Assembly: GCF_963678635.1 (NCBI RefSeq)
Contig: NC_087065.1
Location: 57,562,754-57,626,753, forward strand
Direction of reading: 5' to 3'
Source: Symsagittifera roscoffensis
Lineage: Eukaryota; Xenacoelomorpha; Acoela; Convolutidae
DNA: 64,000 bases
Part shown: positions 50,701 to 60,077 of the stretch, in pieces
How positions within the stretch are numbered: the first letter of the stretch is position 1
Layout of the letters: the number at the start of each line of letters is the position of its first letter
Position numbers and translations under genes: made by a program
The notes under the pieces: generated by a model
Databases searched by the model: none
What the model was told of the DNA's origin: nothing
The model's input: only the letters and a program-made list of their open reading frames with translations

Positions 50701-53700
50701 ATTGATTAAATTGCTGGCATTAATTCCCGGGTTGTTGTTGTTGTCTTTAGCTCCTGAATTTATTTACCTGAGACTATTTTACCTGATTATATTAAGATAT
50801 GGTGAGTTTTGGGTTGATCCATCTGAAATGGATCAAACAATATCTAATGAATTGTAACAATGATAGGTTCCCAGCCCTGTTTTCAACGGCGTTCGCGTGT
50901 TTTAAGTATCTTGAGAATTGCCTCGAGAATGCTCACGAATTTTTCAAATTTACGATAGGTGACCTTACATTTCTCGGAAAAGTTGGAATTAGCCATTTTG
51001 GGAAAAAAATTACCCAAAATTGCCATCGAAAACAGACGGAAAACATTGAAGAAAACGAGAAGTATCTGAAACGAGACTCGTATAGGTCAATCCAGCTCAT
51101 ATGGACTCACTACGTAATTGTCACTAAAAAAATAAAATAACGCTTTCAGTCCTGTTGTTAACTATAACCACGTTGTCTGGGGATACCGATACCCAGCTAT
51201 GTTACACCCTGTATCTAAACAAAAGCTTACACCCTGTATGTAAACAAAAGCTGAGTGAGCTCCGTAACGGCTGTCAGTAACGGGTCAGTAGGGACCGTAA
51301 CAGCTTACGAACGCGATAATCGGCCCATGAAAAGACCAATTTCAAGCTTCGGAGGGTCGCAAACTGGGGTACCCTCTGGATCGGGAGAAAAACACTTAGT
51401 CCTCAAGTAACATTGATCATCACAATTAACCTTGGTTCCCCTCGACTAAAAAATCCTCCGATAACGAAATAAGTACGTTAACTGCAGTCCAAAGGGCTAC
51501 CTGTCCACCAAAATGGTACCCTCTGATGACTAACTTGAGCCCATTATCACAAAAACCGAGGGTTGAGTACCCTCCGGTTAGAAAATTAATTAAAGCCCCC
51601 AAATACCAGACTGGAGGATGAAGTACCCTCTGGCTAAAATTTAATTCCCCTTAAGCTTCTGAGTTCCAAAACTGAATGTTGAGTAATTTATTCGGTTGGT
51701 CTTCTACTCATTGTTTTAGACATTAGCGAAGCTGAGATTCACAAAACTTGAGATGTAAAACAACAAAGCCGCTAAGTCGGAACAAAATCAAAAACGTTCA
51801 AAAAAACAAGACGTATAAAAGAATAAGGCTAGTTTTGTATACTACAACAATCATAGCACAGTAAGCTAGCATATGAGGCAAAATGGGAAAAAAGTCACTG
51901 ATGGGAAGAAATTCTATTAAAAAACTCGAAACGAAAACAACCTACAAAAATCGGATACATTTTTCTCAAATGATTTTCAATGTGAGAAACTACATCAAGA
52001 AACACAATCACCGACGTTGAAAAAGCATTCAAAATCATTCAATTAGCAACTTAGCCAAGATTACTTGTGTATATGCCACTTGAGCCTAAAACAAAATGCT
52101 GTCACAGAAAATGTTCTGATGTCCATTCATACTAAAACACATACAAGTATAACAACGTAATTACCCTTCAAACAACGCAAAACGAGGTAAATAAGTCGAA
52201 AAGTCAAGCAGATTAAATTTGAAAAAAAAACAAGCAAATAACTCGATAAAACAATTCGATTACAATGAAAAAACAGCAAAAAGTTACAAACTTAAGACTG
52301 ACTATCAAACAGTGAAATCAGCCCAACCAAAAATTCTTCGAAGCATTAATCCATACTTTGCAGTTTTCTCACAGTAACTGAAAATCAAAACTTGGAAATC
52401 AGAAGATCCGAATTGTGGGAAAGACGAGAAAATTCATATTTGAGTCCCAATGCTATTCACAATTAATTGAATATAATAAAACAAGGATAGTCGGTTAGTA
52501 GGCAAGTAGCACAGAATGTTTCGACAATAGTCTTTAGAAAACTACGGTTTAGAAAGTTTTTTTTTTGCAAATTAGTGTAGTTTTTGGTGTGATAAAAGGC
52601 TCTGACGTAAAAATAAAATTTAGGCATATTTGACAGTCATAGTAATATAGGCAAACTGGACACAAATGTTTGCAGAAAAATGACTACAAAAACTTCAAAA
52701 AAAATTCTATATTTTTTGCAGTAAATTTTTGAATTTCTTAGTTACCAAAATACAGCTAAACACCTCCAAAAACTAGTTTTACTTGCTTAAAATTAAACTT
52801 AAAATCTTTATTAGGCATAATTTAGATGTTGTAGGCATAACTCAGCTGTTCGCTTGCTTTATTCGCTCGAATTAGGACGAAAAATCAAACTTTTCAAACT
52901 GGTTTTTCTGCGTGGAAAATAAACAGAACAAAAAAACTAAAACACACCCGAATACAAAGTACCTCCCCATTTTCAATGGTTGGAACAAAAACATCGAAAG
53001 AGTAGAGAACAGCAACATCGATAGATGTCTCGTTCCTGATAGAAATCTAGGGCAGCGGTTCCCATTTGCGCTCTAAAAATCAATTCCGCCTAGTAAACTA
53101 CTGGACTTCAAGACTGAAGAAAATTCCCAGTGAAGAGACCCGACGCTTCAAAAAACTTTTTAAAACTTACAAATATCTTAAGATAAAGATATAATGATTC
53201 TAGATTGATTAAATTGCTGGCATTAATTCCCGGGTTGTTGTTGTCTTTAGCTCCTGAATTTATTTACCTGAGACTATTTTACCTGATTATATTAAGATAT
53301 GGTGAGTTTTGGGTTGATCCATCTGAAATGGATCAAACAATATCTAATGAATTGTAACAATGATAGGTTCCCAGCCCTGTTTTCAACGGCGTTCGCGTGT
53401 TTTAAGTATCTTGAGAATTGCCTCGAGAATGCTCACGAATTTTTCAAATTTACGATAGGTGACCTTACATTTCTCGGAAAAGTTGGAATTAGCCATTTTG
53501 GGAAAAAAATTACCCAAAATTGCCATCGAAAACAGACGGAAAACATTGAAGAAAACGAGAAGTATCTGAAACGAGACTCGTATAGGTCAATCCAGCTCAT
53601 ATGGACTCACTACGTAATTGTCACTAAAAAAATAAAATAACGCTTTCAGTCCTGTTGTTAACTATAACCACGTTGTCTGGGGATACCGATACCCAGCTAT

Positions 53701-56700
53701 GTTACACCCTGTATCTAAACAAAAGCTTACACCCTGTATGTAAACAAAAGCTGAGTGAGCTCCGTAACGGCTGTCAGTAACGGGTCAGTAAGGACCGTAA
53801 CAGCTTACGAACGCGATAATCGGCCCATGAAAAGACCAATTTCAAGCTTCGGAGGGTCGCAAACTGGGGTACCCTCTGGATCGGGAGAAAAACACTTAGT
53901 CCTCAAGTAACATTGATCATCACAATTAACCTTGGTTCCCCTCGACTAAAAAATCCTCCGATAACGAAATAAGTACGTTAACTGCAGTCCAAAGGGCTAC
54001 CTGTCCACCAAAATGGTACCCTCTGATGTCTAACTTGAGCCCATTATCACAAAAACCGAGGGTTGAGTACCCTCCGGTTAGAAAATTAATTAAAGCCCCC
54101 AAATACCAGACTGGAGGATGAAGTACCCTCTGGCTAAAATTTAATTGCCCTTAAGCTTCTGAGTTCCAAAACTGAATGTTGAGTAATTTATTCGGTTGGT
54201 CTTCTACTCATTGTTTTAGACATTAGCGAAGCTGAGATTCACAAAACTTGAGATGTAAAACAACAAAGCCGCTAAGTCGGAACAAAATCAAAAACGTTCA
54301 AAAAAACAAGACGTATAAAAGAATAAGGCTAGTTTTGTATACTACAACAATCATAGCACAGTAAGCTAGCATATGAGGCAAAATGGGAAAAAAGTCACTG
54401 ATGGGAAGAAATTCTATTAAAAAACTCGAAACGAAAACAACCTACAAAAATCTGATACATTTTTCTCAAATGATTTTCAATGTGAGAAACTACATCAAGA
54501 AACACAATCACCGACGTTGAAAAAGCATTCAAAATCATTCAATTAGCAAGTTAGCCAAGATTACTTGTGTATATGCCACTTGAGCCTAAAACAAAATGCT
54601 GTCACAGAAAATGTTCTGATGTCCATTCATACTAAAACACATACAAGTATAACAACGTAATTACCCTTCAAACAACGCAAAACGAGGTAAATAAGTCGAA
54701 AAGTCAAGCAGATTAAATTTGAAAAAAAAAACAAGCAAATAACTCGATAAAACAATTCGATTACAATGAAAAAACAGCAAAAAGTTACAAACTTAAGACT
54801 GACTATCAAACAGTGAAATCAGCCCAACCAAAAATTCTTCGAAGCATTAATCCATACTTTGCAGTTTTCTCACAGTAACTGAAAATGAAAACTTGGAAAT
54901 CAGAAGATCCGAATTGTGGGAAAGACGAGAAAATTCATATTTGAGTCCCAATGCTATTCACAATTAATTGAATATAATAAAACAAGGATAGTCGGTTAGT
55001 AGGCAAGTAGCACAGAATGTTCCGACAATAGTCTTTAGAAAACTACGGTTTAGAAAGTTTTTTTTTGCAAATTAGTGTAGTTTTTGGTGTGATAAAAGGC
55101 TCTGACGTAAAAATAAAATTTAGGCATATTTGACAGTCATAGTAATATAGGCAAACTGGACACAAATGTTTGCAGAAAAATGACTACAAAAACTTCAAAA
55201 AAAAATTCTATATTTTTTGCAGTAAATTTTTGAATTTCTTAGTTACCAAAATACAGCTAAACACCTCCAAAAACTAGTTTTACTTGCTTAAAATTAAACT
55301 TAAAATCTTTATTAGGCATAATTTAGATGTTGTAGGCATAACTCAGCTGTTCGCTTGCTTTATTCGCTCGAATTAGGACGAAAAATCAAACTTTTCAAAC
55401 TGGTTTTTCTGCGTGGAAAATAAACAGAACAAAAAAACTAAAACACACCCGAATACAAAGTACCTCCCCATTTTCAATGGTTGGAACAAAAACATCGAAA
55501 GAGTAGAGAACAGCAACATCGATAGATGTCTCGTTCCTGATAGAAATCTAGGGCAGCGGTTCCCATTTGCGCTCTAAAAATCAATTCCGCCTAGTAAACT
55601 ACTGGACTTCAAGACTGAAGAAAATTCCCAGTGAAGAGACCCGACGCTTCAAAAAACTTTTTAAAACTTACAAATATCTTAAGATAAAGATATAATGATT
55701 CTAGATTGATTAAATTGCTGGCATTAATTCCCGGGTTGTTGTTGTCTTTAGCTCCTGAATTTATTTACCTGAGACTATTTTACCTGATTATATTAAGATA
55801 TGGTGAGTTTTGGGTTGATCCATCTGAAATGGATCAAACAATATCTAATGAATTGTAACAATGATAGGTTCCCAGCCCTGTTTTCAACGGCGTTCGCGTG
55901 TTTTAAGTATCTTGAGAATTGCCTCGAGAATGCTCACGAATTTTTCAAATTTACGATAGGTGACCTTACATTTCTCGGAAAAGTTGGAATTAGCCATTTT
56001 GGGAAAAAAAATTACCCAAAATTGCCATCGAAAACAGACGGAAAACATTGAAGAAAACGAGAAGTATCTGAAACGAGACTCGTATAGGTCAATCCAGCTC
56101 ATATGGACTCACTACGTAATTGTCACTAAAAAAATAAAATAACGCTTTCAGTCCTGTTGTTAACTATAACCACGTTGTCTGGGGATACCGATACCCAGCT
56201 ATGTTACACCCTGTATCTAAACAAAAGCTTACACCCTGTATGTAAACAAAAGCTGAGTGAGCTCCGTAACGGCTGTCAGTAACGGGTCAGTAAGGACCGT
56301 AACAGCTTACGAACGCGATAATCGGCCCATGAAAAGACCAATTTCAAGCTTCGGAGGGTCGCAAACTGGGGTACCCTCTGGATCGGGAGAAAAACACTTA
56401 GTCCTCAAGTAACATTGATCATCACAATTAACCTTGGTTCCCCTTGACTAAAAAATCCTCCGATAACGAAATAAGTACGTTAACTGCAGTCCAAAGGGCT
56501 ACCTGTCCACCAAAATGGTACCCTCTGATGTCTAACTTGAGCCCATTATCACAAAAACCGAGGGTTGAGTACCCTCCGGTTAGAAAATTAATTAAAGCCC
56601 CCAAATACCAGACTGGAGGATGAAGTACCCTCTGGCTAAAATTTAATTCCCCTTAAGCTTCTGAGTTCCAAAACTGAATGTTGAGTAATTTATTCGGTTG

Positions 56701-59700
56701 GTCTTCTACTCATTGTTTTAGACATTAGCGAAGCTGAGATTCACAAAACTTGAGATGTAAAACAACAAAGCCGCTAAGTCGGAACAAAATCAAAAACGTT
56801 CAAAAAAACAAGACGTATAAAAGAATAAGGCTAGTTTTGTATACTACAACGTGGAATAAGAATAAGACTACAACGTGGAATTAGCAACGGAAAAAGCTAA
56901 CCAAGCGGTAACAAAGCAGAAAACACCTTCTTAGAAACCCTTTAACCCAAAACAAAATCAAGACTTAAGACTTATAAAAAGTTAATAAGTCGCCCTCACC
57001 CTGAAAGCACATACAAAAAACTTTAAAGAATATGAGGCCACAAAGCCAATATAGTACCAAGACCGAAATCTATTGAGTCGAAAACAAAATTGAAAATAAA
57101 GCCGAAAAAAATTCAAAATAATTAAGACTAAAAAATGTTTTTAAATTAAGTCGCCCTGACCCTCAAAACACGCACATAAAAAGTTTTTTCGCTCGTCGAA
57201 AGACGCAATATGAGGCCACTAAGCCGATTTAATGTAAGTCGAAACCTATCAAGCCGAAAGAAGGGAAAAAAACAAAACATTGTTGTCATAAAAATCTATA
57301 ATTTTTATCAAGATTTTGAGCATTTTGTGCGATCTAGAGAGGATCAGAAAAATTACGTTTCAATTGAAACGTCTAGAAAATAGAATATTAGGCCGATAAA
57401 ACATAAGCTGTAATCGTTTGGGCAGAATAAACACTTAAATTCTTCTAGTTTCACACAGCTGAACGGTTGAGCTTTAACTTAATACACACAGACGAAGCTT
57501 TACTTTACAAACATAACCAAATAAAGGAAAATTACAAAAATAGGTGAATAAATCTTGAAAAGCAACTGTAACATTGCCCATAACGGGACTCGGGCCACGG
57601 AATTCTAACAAAAAGTTAAACTTCCTAACAACTACATCACCAACTAATGATATAGAATAAACAGTTGTTTCCAGAAAAAACTGATAAAATACAGTTAAAA
57701 ATCCAACGCTCACATGCTATGCAGTTGAAGAAAAGGTGAAAATGTAATTGTACTCGAGCGTTTGCCTGTGTAAGCAAAGCTAATTATATAATCTGGCCTT
57801 TGCTCGTATACCGAACAAATTTTTAGCAAAATGCAGGAACCCTCCTTCGCAATTTTCCGTGACCTTTTTTTCCAATTTTGCGGTGATTGGATTTGAAAAA
57901 ATTTTGCAACTCAATTTTGTGATCAAGCGGAAAAGATTCTCCGACCAATTTTTTTAACTTTGTTAAATTGATAGTTTTGATCTTCTGATCATCAACAAAG
58001 CAGCAAAGCGTATTTTTGCAACACTTGCATACAACACAACATAGCATTATAAGCTAGCGAGTTAGACGAAAATGGAAACAAAGCTACTGAGTAAAAAAAA
58101 AGTTAAAAATTCGAAAAAAAAATCCACAAAAATCTCACACATTTGTCTAAACTGACTTTCAATTTGAGAAAACACGTCAAGAAACACTATCAATGACGTC
58201 AAATAAGCATTCTAAATCATTCACCTGGTAACTTCGCCTAGAAATGCCACTCAAACAAAATGCTGTCACAAAAAAAATTGGAAGTCCCATTTATACTGAA
58301 ACACATAAATATAAAACAACATATTTTCCCTTCAAACGACGCAAAATGGGTCCATAAGTCGAGCACATAAAACTTTGACCAAACAGGCAAATAATTCGGT
58401 TAAAAAATTCAATTTACAAAAAGCTAACAGATAAACAGTTGGCTGACTATCACACACAGGCTGACTATCAAAAAGGAAAACAAGCCAAACCACTATATTC
58501 CTTGACGCAATAATCCCTACTAAGGAAAAATAACCACCATAAAAAACGGTAATCCGTCAATTCATGCTTTGTTAAAAACAATACAGCCGAATTGTGGGAA
58601 AGACGAGACTATTCAATTTTGAGTCCAAATGCGATTCGCCATTGACCTATATTAAATTAAAAGCATCGATAGAGTAGAGCTGTCTTGATCCTGATAGAAA
58701 TCTAGAGGAGCAGTTCCAGATTGCACCGCGTGAGCTACTGGTCATCCAGACCGAAGCAGTTTCCCAATTACAAGACCCGACGGTTCAAAAACTTCTTCAA
58801 ACATACAAATTTCATTGACCTACTTAGATATAATGATTATAGATTGATTACCTAGCTGGAATTAGCTCGAGCTGTTGTTATGATACACTATTTTGATTGC
58901 AAAATGAAAAGGCAACACACAAGAGATGGTAAAATTACACAGACAGATGGACTATCAAAAAATAGAAATCCGAAGCAATTTGAGTGTGACACAGTAAACA
59001 AGTCGATACACCATTAGCAAAATCCATTTCTTTAAATATACCAAGAAAGGTAACAAAAACAGAATTGGTAAACAACCAAATCACAGAACGACCATCGGGT
59101 AAATTTAAGGTGCTCAAATCAGAACAAAAAAGCTTTGACATATCAATCCATGCTTTGGGAAGGATACCGCTATAAGAAACAGACAAACGATAATCCCAGA
59201 AACCATGTTTTGACGGAACATATTTCAATTTCCTCACATATCGAACAAAAACAAAGTCCGACTGAGTCTTAGTACAAACACCTTATATGATTTATTAAAA
59301 AAAAAACAATATATATTTAGCAAGGTTTTCCGCCTCAGTTTGAGTTTAAAGTTTACTAGTCAAGTTTCTTCAATTATTTCTTGTGCAGCCGCAGAAACTT
59401 TTCCAGTATGCGCACTATCTCTAAGCATTTTTTAATATTAAATTGTTTACGAGACAACGTCTACTTCCCGATTACATATAACGTAAACTTGCTCTCGCAA
59501 AAGAAAAGAACCCGTAACGAGTTTAACTTTAATCACTCCAACTCTAATCTTTTCCTTTTATCATTATCTCTTATATATCTATAAAAATCCTTAGGATTTG
59601 ACTGGAATATTTAATGAATGGACCTCCGTTACTATGATACTTTTGACCTTGAGATTATTTTAAAAAGTAAGAAAAGGAAAAGAAAAACGTATACGTACTT

Positions 59701-59812
59701 TTTCCACAATCGACAAATCGCCCGACAATCGTATTTCTCTGGCTATTTGACCAGCTTTCTTGGCTAAATGGACGGAGCTTGCCAGAATACGTGCAAATAT
59801 GCAGCTGGTCAT
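35574..59812 (-). CDS. BPNT1: BPNT1, 3'(2'),5'-bisphosphate nucleotidase (8 coding exons)
   Basis: Eight exons (59812-59699, 45352-45248, 41462-41364, 41161-41107, 40353-40253, 36988-36779, 36277-36175, 35758-35574) join in consistent phase to 323 residues; human BPNT1 has 308. The Li+-sensitive phosphatase signature is complete: GEED (70-73), DPLDGT (112-117) and WDSCAPEA (250-257), the ligands for the catalytic Mg2+ ions. Also present are SGDLSIVEK (30-38) at the N-terminus, DFQTEADRRAQ, GRTIWG and LGGSGHK. The enzyme hydrolyses 3'-phosphoadenosine 5'-phosphate to AMP in the cytosol and so clears the by-product of sulfation; it is inhibited by lithium. Intron 1 is 14.3 kb and filled with repeats; introns 5 and 7 hold MITEs. 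Seven donors fit well enough; exon 3's donor (CAG|GTGCCA) is weak but is the one that keeps frame. Identification is very strong; that junction is the main uncertainty. Confidence 0.94.
35829..35973. mobile_element. Short hAT-type MITE (145 bp) in BPNT1 intron 7, perfect 8-bp duplication
   Basis: Ends CAGGCGCGGATC and AAATCCGCTACTG with CTCATATC on both sides (35821-35828, 35974-35981). The internal sequence is a deleted version of the elements at 7.65 and 8.75 kb (TCTCGAGGGG, GTCGACCAAATTT, CCGCCCCCC). Confidence 0.82.
36175..36277 (-). CDS. BPNT1: BPNT1 exon 7 (WDSCAPEA)
   Basis: 103 nt between TGTGCAG|GTGTTG and GCAG|GTGACT. Encodes VLAVLDGTVDAYVYPSLG and LKRWDSCAPEAVITAA, which includes the last metal-binding aspartate. 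Confidence 0.93.
36310..36678. other. BPNT1 intron 6, no further feature
   Basis: Plain AT-rich intron sequence. A short + strand frame (36447-36638) has no family resemblance. Confidence 0.4.
36779..36988 (-). CDS. BPNT1: BPNT1 exon 6
   Basis: Seventy codons from STTGRTIWGAVG to RLGGSGHK, between GCTTCAG|AGTACC and AAG|GTTGGT. It includes TRSHSS and the GGSGHK nucleotide-binding loop. Confidence 0.92.
37000..38140. other. BPNT1 intron 5, proximal part
   Basis: AT-rich intron sequence without recognised repeat or RNA. Confidence 0.35.
38141..38410. mobile_element. 5'-truncated hAT-type MITE in BPNT1 intron 5
   Basis: It contains a 16-base C run, AAGGATTCGACCCCTGCCGACC, GGCGCC, CCGCGCAGAAAATTGG and the right end CTCGAGAAAG...ATCCGCCCCTG. 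The left terminus is missing. Confidence 0.7.
38880..39030 (+). repeat. Possible retroposed transcript with A-tail
   Basis: An AATAAA (about 38970) is followed ~35 bp later by a run of 22 A (39009-39030), the layout of an inserted processed transcript. The source RNA is not recognised and no target duplication was found. Confidence 0.3.
39660..39975. repeat. Repeat family C copy in BPNT1 intron 5
   Basis: CAACAGACGGCTGAAAAAGAG, TCAATGAACGCAAGTAAAC, CTAACCCAATTTGAGAAA and GTTCGATGGCAGAG in the same order as at 19.6, 25.55 and 40.44 kb. Confidence 0.55.
40253..40353 (-). CDS. BPNT1: BPNT1 exon 5
   Basis: 101 nt, TTTTTAG|AGTGGA to AAA|GTGAGT. Encodes (E)WIEHVTVLIGLSVAGRAM and GGVIHQPFYKYSENK, as expected after the DPLDGT motif. 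Confidence 0.92.
40438..40930. repeat. Longest repeat family C copy, in BPNT1 introns 4-5 region
   Basis: About 490 bp. It starts at GCCAACAGACAGCTGGAAAAG and passes through AACATTAACCCAGTTTGAG, ATTCCGTTGGGAAATCTAA and ATTGGAGAGTGTATTTTGCC. Near its end are AGAGTGGACTCTACGTTCAT and CGACTGTTAAAAA. It has no coding capacity that I can recognise, and the ends are approximate. It lies upstream (in gene sense) of exon 5, inside intron 4. Confidence 0.55.
41107..41161 (-). CDS. BPNT1: BPNT1 exon 4 (catalytic DPLDGT)
   Basis: A 55-nt exon between TTTTAG|ATCACG and GGAG|GTGAGT encodes ITCWVDPLDGTKEYTEGG, the most conserved part of the enzyme. Confidence 0.93.
41364..41462 (-). CDS. BPNT1: BPNT1 exon 3
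   Basis: Thirty-three codons (GLSETVEHADSELDEE to LSSLEENQ) after TGCTTCAG|GGTCTT. It corresponds to the variable loop before WVDPLDG. The donor CAG|GTGCCA is weak. A stronger-looking GTAAGT lies 80 bp further on but would put exon 4 out of frame. Confidence 0.75.
41480..42239. other. BPNT1 intron 2, proximal part
   Basis: AT-rich intron sequence. Frames on both strands are short and unlike known families. Confidence 0.35.
42240..43125 (-). repeat. Two adjacent SINE-family relics in BPNT1 intron 2
   Basis: 42250-42490 has the body block (ACAAACACTAGC, GAACAGATGACATGAAAATTCC, AAGGTTCGTACTAATACAC). 42838-43115 has the tRNA-like block (TCCAGGATTCGATCTGCGACC) and the GGCATCCACACTAACTTTGC body. 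Hairpin ends are missing. Confidence 0.5.
43255..43425. repeat. Internally deleted repeat family C copy
   Basis: AGCAATGAACGCTAGTGAACAG joins directly to ATGAATGCAC and CAAGACCTATTATAAGAGTC, with the ~300 bp between them in the 40.44-kb copy missing. Confidence 0.45.
43430..45240. other. BPNT1 intron 2, distal part
   Basis: Mostly AT-rich DNA. At about 44297-44322 a decayed form of the CGCTTGC hairpin repeat (GCGATTGCTAATAGCAAGGG) is seen. No RNA or protein gene found. Confidence 0.4.
45248..45352 (-). CDS. BPNT1: BPNT1 exon 2
   Basis: Thirty-five codons, GVQDFQTEADRRAQ to CIGEED, between TTTTAG|GGTGTG and GAC|GTGAGT. It carries the first metal-binding glutamates. Confidence 0.93.
45360..46289. 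other. BPNT1 intron 1, segment next to exon 2
   Basis: No recognised repeat. A minus-strand frame at 45569-45772 looked at first like a first exon but the true exon 1 is at 59.8 kb. Confidence 0.4.
46290..46391. repeat. 34-bp minisatellite, three units
   Basis: Three head-to-tail units of 34 bp (46290, 46324, 46358), each ACACTxGCAATTTTCGCCATT followed by CxCxxCCCAAATT-like sequence. Units differ by a few bases. Confidence 0.85.
47030..48000 (+). pseudogene. Non-LTR retrotransposon reverse transcriptase relic (antisense in BPNT1 intron 1)
   Basis: Three frames together trace an RT domain. The first reads SKAIGPNNIAPIHLHFIGKK, the second IPENWKVGRVILLAKPEKDP and the third MVTLDLTADFDTFDH, VKQGFPQVGVLSPVLYNLYM and ITTYAHDITIPT. 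These match the finger and palm motifs of jockey/CR1-like elements. The copy is dead: two frame changes lie between the pieces, there is a stop near 47500, the catalytic YADD reads YAHD, and the PQGG loop reads PQVG. Endonuclease and 3' end are not recognisable. Confidence 0.85.
48678..49080. repeat. Repeat family C copy in BPNT1 intron 1
   Basis: ATAGCCAATCGAAGATTGCAG, AATGAACGCAACTAAC, TTCCGCTGGAAATTTAAAAA, TATTGGGAGAGTGCTATT and GCATATATACCTGAGTGCATC follow the order of the 40.44-kb copy. Confidence 0.55.
49090..49347. repeat. Diverged left extension of the 2.5-kb unit
   Basis: Shared with 57760-58020, downstream of the array: TCTGGCCT, TTTTCAATTGTGGCATGATTGG versus TTCCAATTTTGCGGTGATTGG, CTTTGTTATCTTGACAAATTTGATC, CTGATTCTCAACAAAGCAGC. 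The parent element therefore reached further left than the triplicated part. Confidence 0.55.
49348..51842. repeat. Tandem 2.5-kb unit, copy 1
   Basis: Begins TACAACAATCATAGCACAG. It differs from copies 2 and 3 by lacking an 8-bp segment after TCGGTTAGTAG, by one extra GTT in GGGTTGTTGTTG, and by AAATCTTAAATTAGG in place of AAATCTTTATTAGG. It contains a 113-codon frame (50799-51140) with no recognised family. Near 51.2 kb is a doubled 24-bp ACACCCTGTATxTAAACAAA. Four GTACCCTCxGG motifs follow at 51.37-51.62 kb. Repeat units are not linked to BPNT1 coding sequence. Confidence 0.92.
51843..54342. repeat. Tandem 2.5-kb unit, copy 2
   Basis: Same unit, head to tail with copy 1 and almost identical over its whole length. 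It shares the 8-bp GCAAGTAG insertion and the shorter GTT run with copy 3, so copies 2 and 3 are the more recent pair. The 113-codon frame (53299-53640) is unchanged from copy 1. Confidence 0.92.
54343..56844. repeat. Tandem 2.5-kb unit, copy 3
   Basis: The third unit. A single-base A insertion in GGGAAAAAAAATTACC breaks the 113-codon frame after residue ~72. At its right edge the array stops in TACTACAAC, and a short ACTACAACGTGGAAT duplication follows. Confidence 0.92.
56845..57729. other. Intron 1 sequence right of the array
   Basis: AT-rich with internal resemblance between 56.98-57.06 and 57.14-57.23 kb (AAGTCGCCCTGACCCT, ATATGAGGCCAC(A/T)AAGCC), i.e. a diverged ~165-bp duplication. A SINE hairpin relic (CACACAGACGAAGC) occurs near 57485. 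Confidence 0.5.
57730..58900. repeat. Diverged copy of the 2.5-kb family
   Basis: Aligns in order with the array unit and its left extension: ATAGCATTATAAGCTAGCGA, AAGTAATTAATCC-like gaps, GAATTGTGGGAAAGACGAGA, CCTGATAGAAATCTAGAGGAG, AGACCCGACGGTTCAAAAAC, ATATAATGATTATAGATTG. Many indels; truncated on the right before the 113-codon region. Confidence 0.65.
58901..59690. other. Intron 1 next to exon 1
   Basis: AT-rich DNA. A 100-codon minus-strand frame at 58935-59237 has no family resemblance and is not joined to BPNT1. Confidence 0.35.
59699..59812 (-). CDS. BPNT1: BPNT1 exon 1
   Basis: Thirty-eight codons, MTSCIFARILASS to GDLSIVEK, ending at donor AAA|GTACGT. The pattern SSVHLAKKAGQI matches the first helix of the family (human ASAYSIAQKAGTI). 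Confidence 0.9.
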
Positions 59813-59947
59813 TCTGTCCAAAAATATCTGAATTTAAACCTGGTCTCAAAACAGAGGTCAAATTTTAAAAACATGTTTGGTGAAAAAGTACGCTGTCACG
59901 GTTCCGTCGGGGTGGTCAATATATCCTGTTGACCTCTCAATCCTCCC

Positions 59948-59952
59948 ATTGG
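59948..59952 (-). promoter_or_regulatory. Possible CCAAT box upstream of BPNT1
   Basis: CCAAT on the minus strand, 136 bp upstream of the BPNT1 ATG, in a locally less AT-rich stretch. Weak evidence, since the start of transcription is unknown. Confidence 0.25.
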
Positions 59953-60077
59953 TTATCCAAGGTTACTTTTACTCTAAAAATTACTGACAACTCCCTACAA
60001 TGGGCAATCTCTAACTGTCAAAAAATTTGATTAGAACGATCGGATTGTTACAAAACGTGAAAATGTTTATTCAAATG

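Noticed and set aside
49348-56844. rDNA or histone-type tandem gene array
   Set aside because: No rRNA or histone sequence in the unit; only one short unrecognised frame.
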